Part shown: one piece after another, positions 55,509-64,000 of the stretch
Layout of the letters: each line of letters opens with the position of its first letter
How positions within the stretch are numbered: position 1 is the stretch's first letter
From: Orrella dioscoreae
GTDB taxonomy: Bacteria; Pseudomonadota; Gammaproteobacteria; Burkholderiales; Burkholderiaceae_B
Assembly: GCF_900089455.2 (NCBI RefSeq)
Contig: NZ_LT907988.1
Coordinates: 496,001-560,000, forward strand
Length of the DNA stretch: 64,000 nucleotides
Direction: 5' to 3'
Notes under the pieces: generated by a model
Told to the model about the DNA's origin: nothing
The model's input: the letters and a program-made list of their open reading frames with translations, nothing else
Databases searched by the model: none
Position numbers and translations under genes: made by a program

Positions 55509-56026
55509 AGACCTATGCCCAGGACGGCAGCCACGTCATCCGGCTCACGCTCAATGGCCAGCCGCGCAGCGGCGCGTGCGAGTCACGCACGCTGCTCTCG
55601 GATTTCCTGCGCGACACGCTGGGCGCCACCGGCACGCACGTCGGCTGCGAGCACGGCGTGTGCGGCGCCTGCACGGTGCAGATCGACGGCGTGGCAGGCC
55701 GCGCCTGTCTGACGCTGGCCGTGCAGGTGGACGAGCGCAGCGTCGACACGGTCGAGGGACTGTGCGGCCTGGAGGACGATTTCTCGGACCTGCAGGAAGC
55801 CTTTCATCGCAACCACGCCCTGCAGTGCGGCTTCTGCACGGCCGGCATCCTGATGTCCTGCGCGGATTACCTGCGCCGGCGCCCGGACCCGACCGAACAG
55901 GAGGTGCGCGACATGCTGTCGGGCCATCTTTGCCGGTGCACCGGCTACACCAACATCGTCCGCGCCGTCCTGGAGACGGCAGCGGCGCGCCGGGCGGCCA
56001 CCGCCCCGGCGACCACGGGGGAGTGA
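55505..56026 (+). CDS. hmfC: Molybdenum hydroxylase 2Fe-2S subunit (HmfC-like)
   Basis: A 173-residue small subunit with two iron-sulfur clusters. The plant-ferredoxin-type ligands are Cys48, Cys53, Cys56 and Cys68; the second helical cluster uses Cys108, Cys111, Cys143 and Cys145 (LCRCTGY). It carries electrons from the molybdenum centre to the FAD subunit. Confidence 0.9.
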   Translation: MKTYAQDGSHVIRLTLNGQPRSGACESRTLLSDFLRDTLGATGTHVGCEHGVCGACTVQIDGVAGRACLTLAVQVDERSVDTVEGLCGLEDDFSDLQEAFHRNHALQCGFCTAGILMSCADYLRRRPDPTEQEVRDMLSGHLCRCTGYTNIVRAVLETAAARRAATAPATTGE

Positions 56027-56031
56027 GACAC

Positions 56032-57618
56032 ATGCTGGACCTTGGACGGACCTTCCTGCAAAGCGTGGAGCGCAGCCCGCAAGCGCTTGCCATCGTCGAC
56101 GGCGACCTGCGCCGGACCTATGCGCAATGGCGCGACGAAATCGCCGGGCTGGTCGCGGGCCTGCAGGGCATGGGCCTGGCGCGTGGCGACCACGTGCTGG
56201 CGGTGCTGCAGAACCGCTATGAAATGGCCACGCTGCATTGGGCCTGCCAGTTCGCCGGCCTGATCATGACGCCGCTGAACTGGCGCGCCAAGCCCGAGGA
56301 GGTGGACTACTGCGCGGCCGATGCGCAGGTTCGCGTGGTGTTCTTCGAGGCGGTCAACGAAGAGGCCGTGCGTGCCAGCAAGGCCGTGCAGACCGTGCCT
56401 TGCGTGGCCGTGGGCGCGCTGGCCGGCGCGCCCATCGGCGGCGCACCCACCTTCGCGCAATTGCTGGCCACGCCTGCCGGCGCCCTGCAGCCGCAGGCCA
56501 GCGCCGATGACTATTCCTTGATGCTCTACACCTCGGGCACCACCGGCAAGCCCAAGGGCGTGCCGCGCCGCCATCGCCACGAGCGCGCCGCCGCGCTGGG
56601 CCACGTGGCGCAGAATCTCTACCGCCGCGGCGAGCGCACGCTGGGCGTGATGCCGCTGTATCACACGATGGGCGTGCGCTCGCTGCTGGCGATGGCGCTG
56701 GTCGACGGCCTCTTCGTGTGCATGCCGAAGTTCGACGCGGCGCAGACCCTGGCCATCATCGAGGCAGAGGGCATCACCTGCCTGTATCTCGTGCCGACGC
56801 TGTATCACGACATGCTGTCCTGCCAGGAACGCCAGGGCGGCGACCTGTCCTCGGTGACCAAGCTGGGATTCGCCGGCGCGCCGATGCACGACGCGCTGCT
56901 GCAACGCCTGAACACCGCGGTCGGGCCCGAGCTCTTCGTCAATCACTACGGCTCGTCCGAGGTCTATACCTTCTCCATCGACCAGGACGCCATGAGGAAG
57001 CCCGGCAGCGCCGGCCGTGCGGGCATCAACACGCGCCTGCGCGTCATCAGGCTCGATGCGCAGACGCCCGACGAGGTGGCGGCGGTCAACGAGGAAGGCC
57101 AGATCGTGGCCGACCTGTCGGGAGACGAGGCCTTCGAACACTACTGGAACCGGGCCGATGCCGACGCCAAGTCCTTGCGCCAGGGCTGGTATTGCACGGG
57201 CGACACGGGCTACTTCGACGAAGACGGGGATCTCTTCGTGACGGGCCGGGTGGACGACATGATCATCAGCGGCGGCGAGAACATCTCGCCGGTGGACATC
57301 GAGTCGGTGGTGTCGCTGCATCCGGGCGTGGACGAGGTGGCGGTGGCCGGCCTGCGCGACGAACGCTGGGGCCAGCGCGTGGTGGCCTTCGTCAAGCGCA
57401 AGGATGCCGAGGCCGACGCCGCGGCGGAAGCCGCCGCGCTGGACGCGCACTGCCGCCAGTCGGACCTGCCGAACTTCAAGCGTCCGCGTGAATATGTGTT
57501 TGTGACCGAGATTCCCAAATCGCCCGTGGGCAAGGTCTTGCGCAGGAAGCTGGTGGCGGGTGAATACGAAGCCGAGGGCGGGCAGGGCGCCGCGCCCGCC
57601 GCGCCGGCGAAATCCTAG
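56032..57618 (+). CDS. hmfD: Aryl-CoA ligase, 2-furoyl-CoA synthetase (HmfD-like)
   Basis: A 528-residue AMP-forming acyl-CoA synthetase. The P-loop is LYTSGTTGKPKG (~164-175), followed by GVMPLYHTMG, KLGFAGAPMHDAL, NHYGSSEVYTF and TGRVDDMIISGGENISPVDIE. The catalytic Lys is in PKSPVGKVLRRKL. The detail is close to the 4-chlorobenzoate-CoA ligase branch for ring acids. In this cluster 2-furoate is the expected substrate. It begins 5 bp after hmfC. Confidence 0.83.
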   Translation: MLDLGRTFLQSVERSPQALAIVDGDLRRTYAQWRDEIAGLVAGLQGMGLARGDHVLAVLQNRYEMATLHWACQFAGLIMTPLNWRAKPEEVDYCAADAQVRVVFFEAVNEEAVRASKAVQTVPCVAVGALAGAPIGGAPTFAQLLATPAGALQPQASADDYSLMLYTSGTTGKPKGVPRRHRHERAAALGHVAQNLYRRGERTLGVMPLYHTMGVRSLLAMALVDGLFVCMPKFDAAQTLAIIEAEGITCLYLVPTLYHDMLSCQERQGGDLSSVTKLGFAGAPMHDALLQRLNTAVGPELFVNHYGSSEVYTFSIDQDAMRKPGSAGRAGINTRLRVIRLDAQTPDEVAAVNEEGQIVADLSGDEAFEHYWNRADADAKSLRQGWYCTGDTGYFDEDGDLFVTGRVDDMIISGGENISPVDIESVVSLHPGVDEVAVAGLRDERWGQRVVAFVKRKDAEADAAAEAAALDAHCRQSDLPNFKRPREYVFVTEIPKSPVGKVLRRKLVAGEYEAEGGQGAAPAAPAKS

Positions 57619-57687
57619 GGCGCGCGGGCGCCATCGACCAAATCTGCGTGCGAGCACGGCTCGCGCGCGCAGCGGGAGCACAGAGCA

Positions 57688-59121
57688 ATGAGGAACGAAC
57701 AGGCACTGCCGGTCCACACCGACTTCCGGCGCTGGCTGGCCCATCTGCAGGACACGGGCAGGCTGGCGGTGGCGCGCGAGGGCGTGGCGTTGACCCATGA
57801 GCTGGCGGCCATCGCCAAGCACATGGACGGCCGGAAGGCCGTCTACTTCCCCAAGCCCGAGGGCGCCACGGTGCCGGTGGTGTCCGGTTTCATGTCCCGG
57901 CGCGGCTGGATCGCCGAGGCCATGGGCGTGCCGCAATCCGGCTTGCTGGATGCCTTCCGCCGCGCGGCCGAGGCGCCGATGGCCTGGCGCGAGGTCCAGG
58001 ATCCGCCTTGCCAGCAGGTGGTGCATCGCGAGCCGGACGTGCGCGGCATCCTGCCCGTGCCCACGCACAGCGAACATGACAACGGTCCCTACATCACGGC
58101 GGGCCTGGTGATCGCGCGCAATCCGGTGACGGGCGTGCAGAACGTGTCGATCAACCGCATCCAGGTACATGCCCGCGACCGCATGGCCATCCTGCTGCTG
58201 CCGCGCCACCTGTGGGCTTTCTACAAGGAAGCCGAGGCGCGCAACGAGGCGCTGGCCGTGGCGGTGGTGATCGGCGTGGACCCGATGACGATGCTGGCCT
58301 CGCAGGCCATCACGCCCATCGACCATGACGAACTGGAGATCGCCGGCGCCCTGCACGGCGCGCCGCTGCCCGTGACCAAGTGCCTGACCAACGAGGTGCG
58401 GGTGCCCGCCCATGCCGAGATCGTCATCGAAGGCCGCCTGCTGCCGCGCGTGCGCGAGGAAGAGGGCCCCTTCGGCGAGTTTCCGAAGTACTACAGCGCC
58501 CGCGAGGCGCGCGAGGTCATCCAGGTCGACGCCATCACGCATCGCCGCGACCCGATCTATCACACCATCATCCCGGCCGAGATGGAGCACCTGCTGCTGG
58601 GCTCGATCCCGCGCGAGGCGACGCTGCTGGCCATCCTGCAGCGCAGCCACCAGGACGTGCGCGACGTGCACCTGTCGATCGGCGGGGTGGGCCGCTATCA
58701 CCTGTACGTGAAGATGCACAAGCGCCACGAGGGCCAGCCCAAGAACGTCATCCTGGCGGCTTTCGGCGCGCACTACGACATCAAGCAGGTGATCGTGGTG
58801 GACGAGGACGTGGACGTGCACGATCCGCAGCAGGTCGAGTGGGCGGTGGCCACGCGCTTCCAGGCCGATCGCGACCTGGTGGTGATCGCGGGCGCGCAGG
58901 GCTCGGCGCTGGACCCGTCGACCACGCTCACGCGTCCGGCCAGGGACGGCGTGCAACCGCCGCACGAACAGGGCATCAGCGCCAAGATGGGCCTGGATGC
59001 CACGCGTCCGGTGGCGTACCACGAGCATGTCTTCACCAAGGTCCGCGTGCCGGGCGAAGACACCGTGGACCCGGCGCGTGACCTGGACAGCGGCGCACGC
59101 GCCGACTTCCACCTGTCCTGA
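57688..59121 (+). CDS. hmfF: UbiD-family prenyl-FMN decarboxylase (2,5-furandicarboxylate decarboxylase HmfF-like)
   Basis: A 477-residue UbiD enzyme. The catalytic triad equivalents are Arg157 (NVSINRIQ), Glu259 and Glu264 (EEGPFGEF), with spacing as in Fdc1. MEHLLLGSIPREA carries His301 and Arg309, eight apart. As I recall, His296 and Arg304 of Pelotomaculum HmfF recognise the second carboxylate of furandicarboxylate with the same spacing. It would convert 2,5-furandicarboxylate to 2-furoate and needs prenyl-FMN from the UbiX encoded next. The family is certain; the substrate is well supported by context. Confidence 0.87.
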   Translation: MRNEQALPVHTDFRRWLAHLQDTGRLAVAREGVALTHELAAIAKHMDGRKAVYFPKPEGATVPVVSGFMSRRGWIAEAMGVPQSGLLDAFRRAAEAPMAWREVQDPPCQQVVHREPDVRGILPVPTHSEHDNGPYITAGLVIARNPVTGVQNVSINRIQVHARDRMAILLLPRHLWAFYKEAEARNEALAVAVVIGVDPMTMLASQAITPIDHDELEIAGALHGAPLPVTKCLTNEVRVPAHAEIVIEGRLLPRVREEEGPFGEFPKYYSAREAREVIQVDAITHRRDPIYHTIIPAEMEHLLLGSIPREATLLAILQRSHQDVRDVHLSIGGVGRYHLYVKMHKRHEGQPKNVILAAFGAHYDIKQVIVVDEDVDVHDPQQVEWAVATRFQADRDLVVIAGAQGSALDPSTTLTRPARDGVQPPHEQGISAKMGLDATRPVAYHEHVFTKVRVPGEDTVDPARDLDSGARADFHLS

Positions 59122-59129
59122 GCATCGCC

Positions 59130-59768
59130 ATGCAGCCGCCCGTTACCTCGACTCCCGCCGCGCCGCCGCGCCGCCTGATCGTCGCCATCACCGGCGCCAG
59201 CGGCGCGGTCTATGGCGTGCGCCTGCTGCAGGTGCTGCGCCAGCTGCCTGGCTGGGAAACGCACCTGGTGATGTCTGCCTCGGGCGGCCTGACCGCCTCG
59301 CAGGAGCTGTCCCTGACACGCGGCGAGATCGAATCCTTCGCCGATGTGGTGCACAACGCCAAGGACATCGGCGCCGCGATCTCCAGCGGTTCGTTCCGCA
59401 CGGAAGGCATGGTGATCGCGCCGTGCTCGATGAAGACGCTGGCGGGCGTGGCGCTGGGCATGGCCGACAACCTGGTGACGCGCGCCGCCGACGTGGCGCT
59501 GAAGGAGCGCCGCCGCGTGGTGCTGCTGGCGCGCGAGACGCCGCTGAACCTGGCTCACCTGCGCAACATGACCACGGCCACCGAAATGGGCGCCATCGTC
59601 TTTCCGCCCGTGCCGGCCTTCTATGCGATGCCGGCCTCGCTGGACGACATGATCGACCACACCGTGGGCCGCGTGCTGGATCTCTTCGATGTGCCGCACC
59701 AGGGGCTGGTGCGGCGCTGGGAGGGATTGCGCAAGCCTGGCGAGACGTCGGCAGCCCAAGACACCTGA
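59130..59768 (+). CDS. hmfG: UbiX-type flavin prenyltransferase (HmfG-like)
   Basis: A 212-residue flavoprotein making prenylated FMN. The FMN loop is AITGASGAVYGVRLLQVLR (~18-36); SGSFRTEGMVIAPCSMKTLAGVALGMADNL and the late LNLAHLRNMTTATEMGAIVFPP are diagnostic. It is 8 bp after the UbiD gene, whose cofactor it supplies. Confidence 0.92.
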   Translation: MQPPVTSTPAAPPRRLIVAITGASGAVYGVRLLQVLRQLPGWETHLVMSASGGLTASQELSLTRGEIESFADVVHNAKDIGAAISSGSFRTEGMVIAPCSMKTLAGVALGMADNLVTRAADVALKERRRVVLLARETPLNLAHLRNMTTATEMGAIVFPPVPAFYAMPASLDDMIDHTVGRVLDLFDVPHQGLVRRWEGLRKPGETSAAQDT

Positions 59769-59847
59769 CCCGACAACCCGACGACCCTTTCCAACCTGAT
59801 TCCGATTTCTCCGCCGCGCGCGACGGACCCCTGACCTGGAGCACACC

Positions 59848-60654
59848 ATGACCGCACTGACCCATTCCGCCCAGCGTCTGCTGGACAAGCTCGACGGCTT
59901 CCGCGTCGAGATCGACGCCGGCCGCAAGCGCGCCGACATCGTGCTGGCGCGCCCGCCCTTCAACATCATCTCGATGTTCCAGCGCGACCAGCTGCGCCTG
60001 GTGTTCGAAGCCCTGGACGAGCACGACGACGTGCGCGTCATCGTGCTGCGCGCCGAAGGCGAGCACTTTTCCAGCGGCGGCGATATCAAGGGTTTCCTGG
60101 AAGCCACGCCCGAGCACGTGTCCAGGCTGGCCTGGAACATCGCCGCGCCCGCGCGCTGCAGCAAGCCCGTCGTGGTGGCCAACCGCGGCTATTGCTTCGG
60201 CGTGGGCTTCGAGATTTCGCTGGCCTGCGACTTCCGCCTGGTCACCGAGACCACACAATACGCGCTGCCCGAGCAGAAGCTGGGCCAGATCCCCGGTTCG
60301 GGCGGTTCCGCGCGCCTGCAGAAGATGGTGGGCATCACCCGCACCAAGGACGTCGTGATGCGCTCGCGCCGCATTCCCGGCCAACAGGCCTATGACTGGG
60401 GCCTGGCCACCGAGATCGTGCCCGATGCCGAGCTGGAGGCCGCCACCGACCGCCTGGTGGAAGAGCTGGTCGTGTTCTCGCCCCTCGCGCAGCGCACGGC
60501 CAAGAAGCTGCTGAACGACACCGAGGACGCCTCGCTGTCGGCCTCCATCGAGCTGGAAGGCCATTGCTACAGCCGCCTGCGCCAGTCGCACGATTTCAAG
60601 GAAGGCGTCGAAGCCTTCCACGGCAAGCGCAAGCCGACCTTCACGGGCAACTGA
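59848..60654 (+). CDS. hmfE: Enoyl-CoA hydratase/isomerase-family protein (HmfE-like)
   Basis: A 268-residue crotonase-fold protein. The oxyanion hole is formed by FSSGGDIKGF and ANRGYCFGVGFEISLACDFRL; LPEQKLGQIPGSGGSARL is typical. In the hmf pathway HmfE hydrolyses or hydrates the ring-opened intermediate to give 2-oxoglutarate. Crotonase members vary widely in chemistry, so the assignment rests on the cluster. Confidence 0.8.
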   Translation: MTALTHSAQRLLDKLDGFRVEIDAGRKRADIVLARPPFNIISMFQRDQLRLVFEALDEHDDVRVIVLRAEGEHFSSGGDIKGFLEATPEHVSRLAWNIAAPARCSKPVVVANRGYCFGVGFEISLACDFRLVTETTQYALPEQKLGQIPGSGGSARLQKMVGITRTKDVVMRSRRIPGQQAYDWGLATEIVPDAELEAATDRLVEELVVFSPLAQRTAKKLLNDTEDASLSASIELEGHCYSRLRQSHDFKEGVEAFHGKRKPTFTGN

Positions 60655-60674
60655 GCGGCCATCGATGGCAGGAG

Positions 60675-60704
60675 GGAAGGCCGCGTGCGCCCGCGCGGCC
60701 TTCC
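60675..60704 (+). other. Perfect 11-bp hairpin between hmfE and the MFS gene
   Basis: GGAAGGCCGCG (60675-60685) pairs with CGCGGCCTTCC (60694-60704). There is no T-run, so it may be an mRNA-processing or stabilising structure, or partial attenuation, inside the operon. Confidence 0.5.
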
Positions 60705-60746
60705 GACACCACCGGGCACCAATAAGAAGATCGAGGAGTAGACACC

Positions 60747-62096
60747 ATGGCCAGCAGCAGTTCGCAAGCCAACCCAGCCACCCCCGCGCCTGACGAGGCG
60801 CCGCAGATCAGCCCCCGCCAGCGGCGCAACGCGATTGCCGCGTCGGTGCTGGGCTGGTCACTGGACCTGTTCGACCTGTTCATCCTGCTGTACGTGGCCC
60901 CGGTGGTCAGCGTGCTGTTCTTCCCGTCTTCGCAGCCCACGCTGTCGCTGGCCGCGGTGTACGCGTCCTCGGCCGTGGCGCTCATCATCCGTCCGTTGGG
61001 GTCGGCCGTGTTCGGCCACTATGCCGACCTGTATGGCCGCAAGGGCGCCATGACGGTGGCGCTGGTGGGCACGGGCGTGTCCACGGCCGCCTTCGGCCTG
61101 CTGCCGACGATCCACCAGGCCGGCATCATCGCCCCCGTCCTGTTCCTGATCCTGCGCCTGGTGCAGGGCATGTTCATTGGCGGCGTGGTCGCGGCCACGC
61201 ACACCATCGGCACCGAATCGGTCGCCCCGCGCTGGCGCGGCACCATGTCGGGCTTCGTGGGGGGCGGCGCGGCGCTGGGCGCGCTGCTGGCGGCGCTGGT
61301 GTTCTGGATCGTGTCGTCCATTTTCCCCGGGGATGCGTTCGCCGTGTGGGGCTGGCGCTGCATGTTCTTCTCGGGCCTGCTGAGCGCGGTGCTGGGGCTC
61401 TTCATCTTCGGCAACCTGGAAGAGTCGCCGTATTTCAAGCAGGCGCAGGCCGCCCGCGCGCAGAAGCGCGCGAACGCGCCGCGCGTGTCCCCCGTGAAGA
61501 CGCTATTCGGCGGCGAGTACCGCAAGGTGCTGATGTTCAACCTGCTGATCACCTTCGGCGGCGGCGCGGCCTATTACCTGACCTCGGGCTACATGCCCTC
61601 GTTCCTGCGGCTGGTGAACGGCCTGCCCAACAGCGAGGCGTCGCGCATCCTGATCTGGGCCAGCGTCTGCGCCTTCTTCGCCTCGCTGTTCGTGGGTTTC
61701 ATCAGCGACTTCATCGGCCGCAAGCTGGCCTTCCTGGCGCTGGGCGTGCCCGCGCTGATCCTGCTGCCGATCCTGTTCAACGGCATGGGCCAGGCCACCG
61801 ATGCCGCCACCATCCTGCCTTATGCCTTGGGCATCGCCTTCCTCGGCAATGCGGCCTATGCGCCGATCCTGATCTTCCTGAACGAGCGCTTCCCCACGGC
61901 CTTGCGCGCCACGGGAACCGGCCTGTCGTGGAACATCGGCTTCGCCATCGGCGGCCTCACGCCCACCTTCGTCTCGCTGGCGGCCAACACCATGGCCGAC
62001 GTGCCGCGCATCCTGGGCTACTTCTCGATCGGGGCCTTCGCGGTCTACATCCTGGGCGCGCTGGTCATCCGCGAAACGCGCGGCAATTTCCGCTAG
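60747..62096 (+). CDS. MFS transporter, metabolite:H+ symporter type
   Basis: A 449-residue, 12-helix carrier with a short hydrophilic N-terminus. The loop 2-3 motif is GHYADLYGRKGAM, its repeat is GFISDFIGRKLAF, and RLVQGMFIGGVVAATHTIGTES matches the sialate/shikimate-type aromatic-acid symporters. The position between hmfE- and hmfH-like genes suggests uptake of furoate or a related acid, as MFS genes do in described hmf clusters. Confidence 0.87.
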   Translation: MASSSSQANPATPAPDEAPQISPRQRRNAIAASVLGWSLDLFDLFILLYVAPVVSVLFFPSSQPTLSLAAVYASSAVALIIRPLGSAVFGHYADLYGRKGAMTVALVGTGVSTAAFGLLPTIHQAGIIAPVLFLILRLVQGMFIGGVVAATHTIGTESVAPRWRGTMSGFVGGGAALGALLAALVFWIVSSIFPGDAFAVWGWRCMFFSGLLSAVLGLFIFGNLEESPYFKQAQAARAQKRANAPRVSPVKTLFGGEYRKVLMFNLLITFGGGAAYYLTSGYMPSFLRLVNGLPNSEASRILIWASVCAFFASLFVGFISDFIGRKLAFLALGVPALILLPILFNGMGQATDAATILPYALGIAFLGNAAYAPILIFLNERFPTALRATGTGLSWNIGFAIGGLTPTFVSLAANTMADVPRILGYFSIGAFAVYILGALVIRETRGNFR

Positions 62097-62105
62097 GTCG
62101 GCGGC

Positions 62106-63800
62106 ATGCAGGATTTCTACGATGTCGTGATCGTGGGCGGTGGCTCGGCCGGCTGCGTGCTGGCCAACCGCCTGAGCGCCGACCCGGCGCGCCGCGTGCT
62201 GCTGGTCGAGGCCGGCCAGGACATGCCGCCGGGCAAGGAGCCCGCGGCCATCCTGGACAGCTATCCCATGGGGCTCTTCCACGGCGATACCTACATCTGG
62301 CCCGGCCTGAAGGCGCGCATCACCACAGGGCCGGATGGCAAGCCGACCCAGCGCGCCTATGAGCAGGGCCGCATCCTGGGCGGTGGCTCCAGCATCAACG
62401 TGCAGGCCGCCAACCGGGGCCTGCCGCGCGACTACGACGAGTGGGCCGAACTGGGCGCGACGGGCTGGGACTGGGCCAGCGTGCTGCCGTACTTCCGCAA
62501 GCTCGAGCGCGACCTGGATTGCGGCGGTCCCCTGCATGGCAAGGACGGACCCTTGCCCATCCGCCGCATCCCCGCGCACGCGTTCCCGCCTTTCGGCAAG
62601 GCGGTGCGGCAGGCCTTCTCGGCCAGCGGCCTGCCGCTGCGCGAAGACCAGAACGGCGACTTCGAGGACGGCCTCTTCCCGCCCGCGTTCTCCAACGAGA
62701 ACGACCGGCGCGTGTCCACCGCTCAGGCTTACCTGGATGCGGCCACGCGCGCGCGGCCCAACCTGGCGATCTGGGCCGACACGACCGTGCAGGGCCTGAC
62801 GCTGCAAGGCCGCGAGATCACCGGCCTGACGTTGCGGCGTGGCGGCGCGTCGCAAGCGGTGCGTGCCGGGCGCGTGGTGCTGACCGCGGGCGCCCTGCAA
62901 TCGCCGGCCCTGTTGCTGCGGGCCGGCATCGGCCCGGGCGATGCGTTGGCCAAGCTGGGCATCCGGGTGGTCCTGGACCTGCCGGGGGTGGGCCGCAACC
63001 TGCGCGACCATCCCGCGCTGACGCTGGCGCAGTTCCTGCCGCGCGCCTTGCGCCTGCCGATGTCCTACCGCCGCGCCAGTTTCCTGGCCATGCGCTATTC
63101 CTCGGGACTGCCCGGGGGGTGCGCCTCGGACATGTACGTGACCGCGTCCGCGCGCGCCGGCTGGCATGCGCTGGGCGCGCGGCTGGCGCTTTATTTCATG
63201 TGGTGCAACCGGCCGCGTTCGCAAGGCGCCGTCAGGCTGGTCTCGCCAGACGCCGACACGCATCCCGACGTGGACCTCGGCCTGCTGTCGGACGACAGCG
63301 ACCTGGCGCGCATGATGCAGTGCGTGCGCCGCGTGGCCCAGCTGGCCGTGGCGCCCGCGCTCAACCCCAATCCGGACGATCTCTTCCCGGCTGCGTTCAC
63401 GCCGCGGATCAAGCGGCTGAGCGCCTATTCGCCCGGCAACGCGCGCCTGAACCGGATCCTGGGCGCCATGCTGGACGTGCCCGCGCCGCTACGCCGCATG
63501 ATCCTGCGCCACGGCATGACGGGCGGCGTGTCGCTGGCGGACATCCTGGCCGACGACACCCAGCTGGAAGCCTTCGTGCGCCGCAGCGTCTTCGGTGTCT
63601 GGCACGCCAGCGGCACCTGCCGGATGGGCGCGCTGGATGATCCGATGGCGGTGGTGGACGCCGGTGGCAAGGTCATCGGCATGCGCAATCTCCATGTCGC
63701 CGACGCCTCGGTCATGCCGCGGCTGCCGACGGCCAATACCAACATTCCGGTCATCATGATCGCGGAGAAAATCAGCGATGCGCTGCGTGCGGAACACTAA
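62106..63800 (+). CDS. hmfH: GMC oxidoreductase (HMF oxidase HmfH-like)
   Basis: A 564-residue FAD enzyme of the glucose-methanol-choline family. The ADP-binding fold is VIVGGGSAGCVLANRLS (7-23); GRILGGGSSINVQAANRG is the GMC signature 1 region and LTAGALQSPALLLRAGIG signature 2. The catalytic His500 is in GVWHASGTCRMG. HmfH oxidises 5-hydroxymethylfurfural alcohol and aldehyde groups to furandicarboxylate. A choline- or alcohol-dehydrogenase role cannot be excluded from motifs alone. The start lies 9 bp after the MFS gene. Confidence 0.85.
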   Translation: MQDFYDVVIVGGGSAGCVLANRLSADPARRVLLVEAGQDMPPGKEPAAILDSYPMGLFHGDTYIWPGLKARITTGPDGKPTQRAYEQGRILGGGSSINVQAANRGLPRDYDEWAELGATGWDWASVLPYFRKLERDLDCGGPLHGKDGPLPIRRIPAHAFPPFGKAVRQAFSASGLPLREDQNGDFEDGLFPPAFSNENDRRVSTAQAYLDAATRARPNLAIWADTTVQGLTLQGREITGLTLRRGGASQAVRAGRVVLTAGALQSPALLLRAGIGPGDALAKLGIRVVLDLPGVGRNLRDHPALTLAQFLPRALRLPMSYRRASFLAMRYSSGLPGGCASDMYVTASARAGWHALGARLALYFMWCNRPRSQGAVRLVSPDADTHPDVDLGLLSDDSDLARMMQCVRRVAQLAVAPALNPNPDDLFPAAFTPRIKRLSAYSPGNARLNRILGAMLDVPAPLRRMILRHGMTGGVSLADILADDTQLEAFVRRSVFGVWHASGTCRMGALDDPMAVVDAGGKVIGMRNLHVADASVMPRLPTANTNIPVIMIAEKISDALRAEH

Positions 63801-63827
63801 GGCCCTGGCGCCACGCGGGAGCGTGCC

Positions 63828-64000
63828 ATGAGCGCCGCCAACCAGGCCCTGTCCATAGCGGACCTTGCCGTCATTGCCCGCCGCCGCCTGCCGCCCGGTG
63901 TCTATGGCTACGTCAGCGGCGGCAGCGAAGACCAGTCCTCGCTGCGGGCCAACCGCGACGCCTTCGATGGCTGGCGCTTCCAGACGCACCCCCTGGTCGA
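63828..64000 (+). CDS. FMN-dependent alpha-hydroxy-acid oxidase, N-terminus (3' partial)
   Basis: Only the first 57 codons are in the window. LSIADLAVIARRRLPPGVYGYVSGGSEDQ and then LRANRDAFDGWRF match the start of the lactate/mandelate/glycolate oxidase family, including the YGYVSGG FMN-site element. It is 27 bp after the GMC gene and so probably in the same operon. It is not part of the described hmf set. Confidence 0.75.
   Translation, partial: MSAANQALSIADLAVIARRRLPPGVYGYVSGGSEDQSSLRANRDAFDGWRFQTHPLV

Noticed and set aside
55945-59112. 1055-residue minus-strand reading frame opposite the CoA ligase and UbiD genes
   Set aside because: Antisense shadow spanning two real genes, with composition typical of GC-rich antisense frames.

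Overview
The window is about 64 kb of GC-rich DNA (mostly high sixties % GC by eye) from a betaproteobacterium of the order Burkholderiales, most likely an Alcaligenaceae member of the Bordetella/Achromobacter type. This is inferred from the gene order (argB / pyrimidine nucleotidase / slmA; kdsD-kdsC-lptCAB-hpf-ptsN-hprK-rapZ), from three Bug-type periplasmic binding proteins of the tripartite tricarboxylate transporter (TTT) family, and from the abundance of acid-catabolism genes. No rRNA, tRNA, insertion sequence or CRISPR array was recognised.

Layout. 1-1373: lower-GC accessory pair, a Gly-rich hydrophobic protein cut by the left edge plus a small two-helix membrane protein, possibly an effector/immunity pair. 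1670-6405: a leftward operon (IlvD/Edd dehydratase, FCD GntR regulator, 3-hydroxyacyl-CoA-type dehydrogenase) divergent from a Bug protein, probably for sugar-acid use. 6636-7331: a low-GC orphan. 7624-14111: membrane PQQ dehydrogenase, DUF1801 protein, and an operon of DASS anion carrier, Ldh-type dehydrogenase and an exported aminopropyltransferase-like protein. 14335-32164: a housekeeping core (slmA, nucleotidase, argB, metNIQ, tlpA-like/dolP/diaA/yraN, rsmI, rlpA-rapZ-hprK-ptsN-hpf, lptB-lptA-lptC-kdsC-kdsD, purT). 32468-42631: GbsR-type regulator, complete cytochrome bd operon cydABX-DC, apt, a MobA-like transferase and ilvA. 42653-44033: NmrA-type reductase divergent from an HxlR regulator.

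44055-64000 is the most interesting part. A LysR regulator diverges from a Bug gene; a near-identical promoter/operator block lies in front of a 13-gene rightward run: enolase-superfamily enzyme, second Bug protein, aldehyde dehydrogenase, three-subunit molybdenum hydroxylase (large subunit fused to an SRPBCC domain), aryl-CoA ligase, UbiD decarboxylase, UbiX prenyltransferase, enoyl-CoA hydratase, MFS carrier, GMC oxidoreductase and the start of an FMN alpha-hydroxy-acid oxidase. The set matches the hmf pathway for 5-hydroxymethylfurfural, furfural and 2-furoate: aldehyde/alcohol oxidation to furandicarboxylate (HmfH, aldehyde dehydrogenase), decarboxylation to 2-furoate (HmfF/G), activation to furoyl-CoA (HmfD), hydroxylation (HmfABC) and ring opening to 2-oxoglutarate (HmfE). 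The additional genes (enolase-family enzyme, Bug proteins, FMN oxidase, DadA) are not part of the described hmf set and may extend it.

Several strong intrinsic terminators, divergent-promoter operators and one 160-bp imperfect inverted repeat (45186-45345) were also found. All functions are inferred by reading the sequence; no database search was run.
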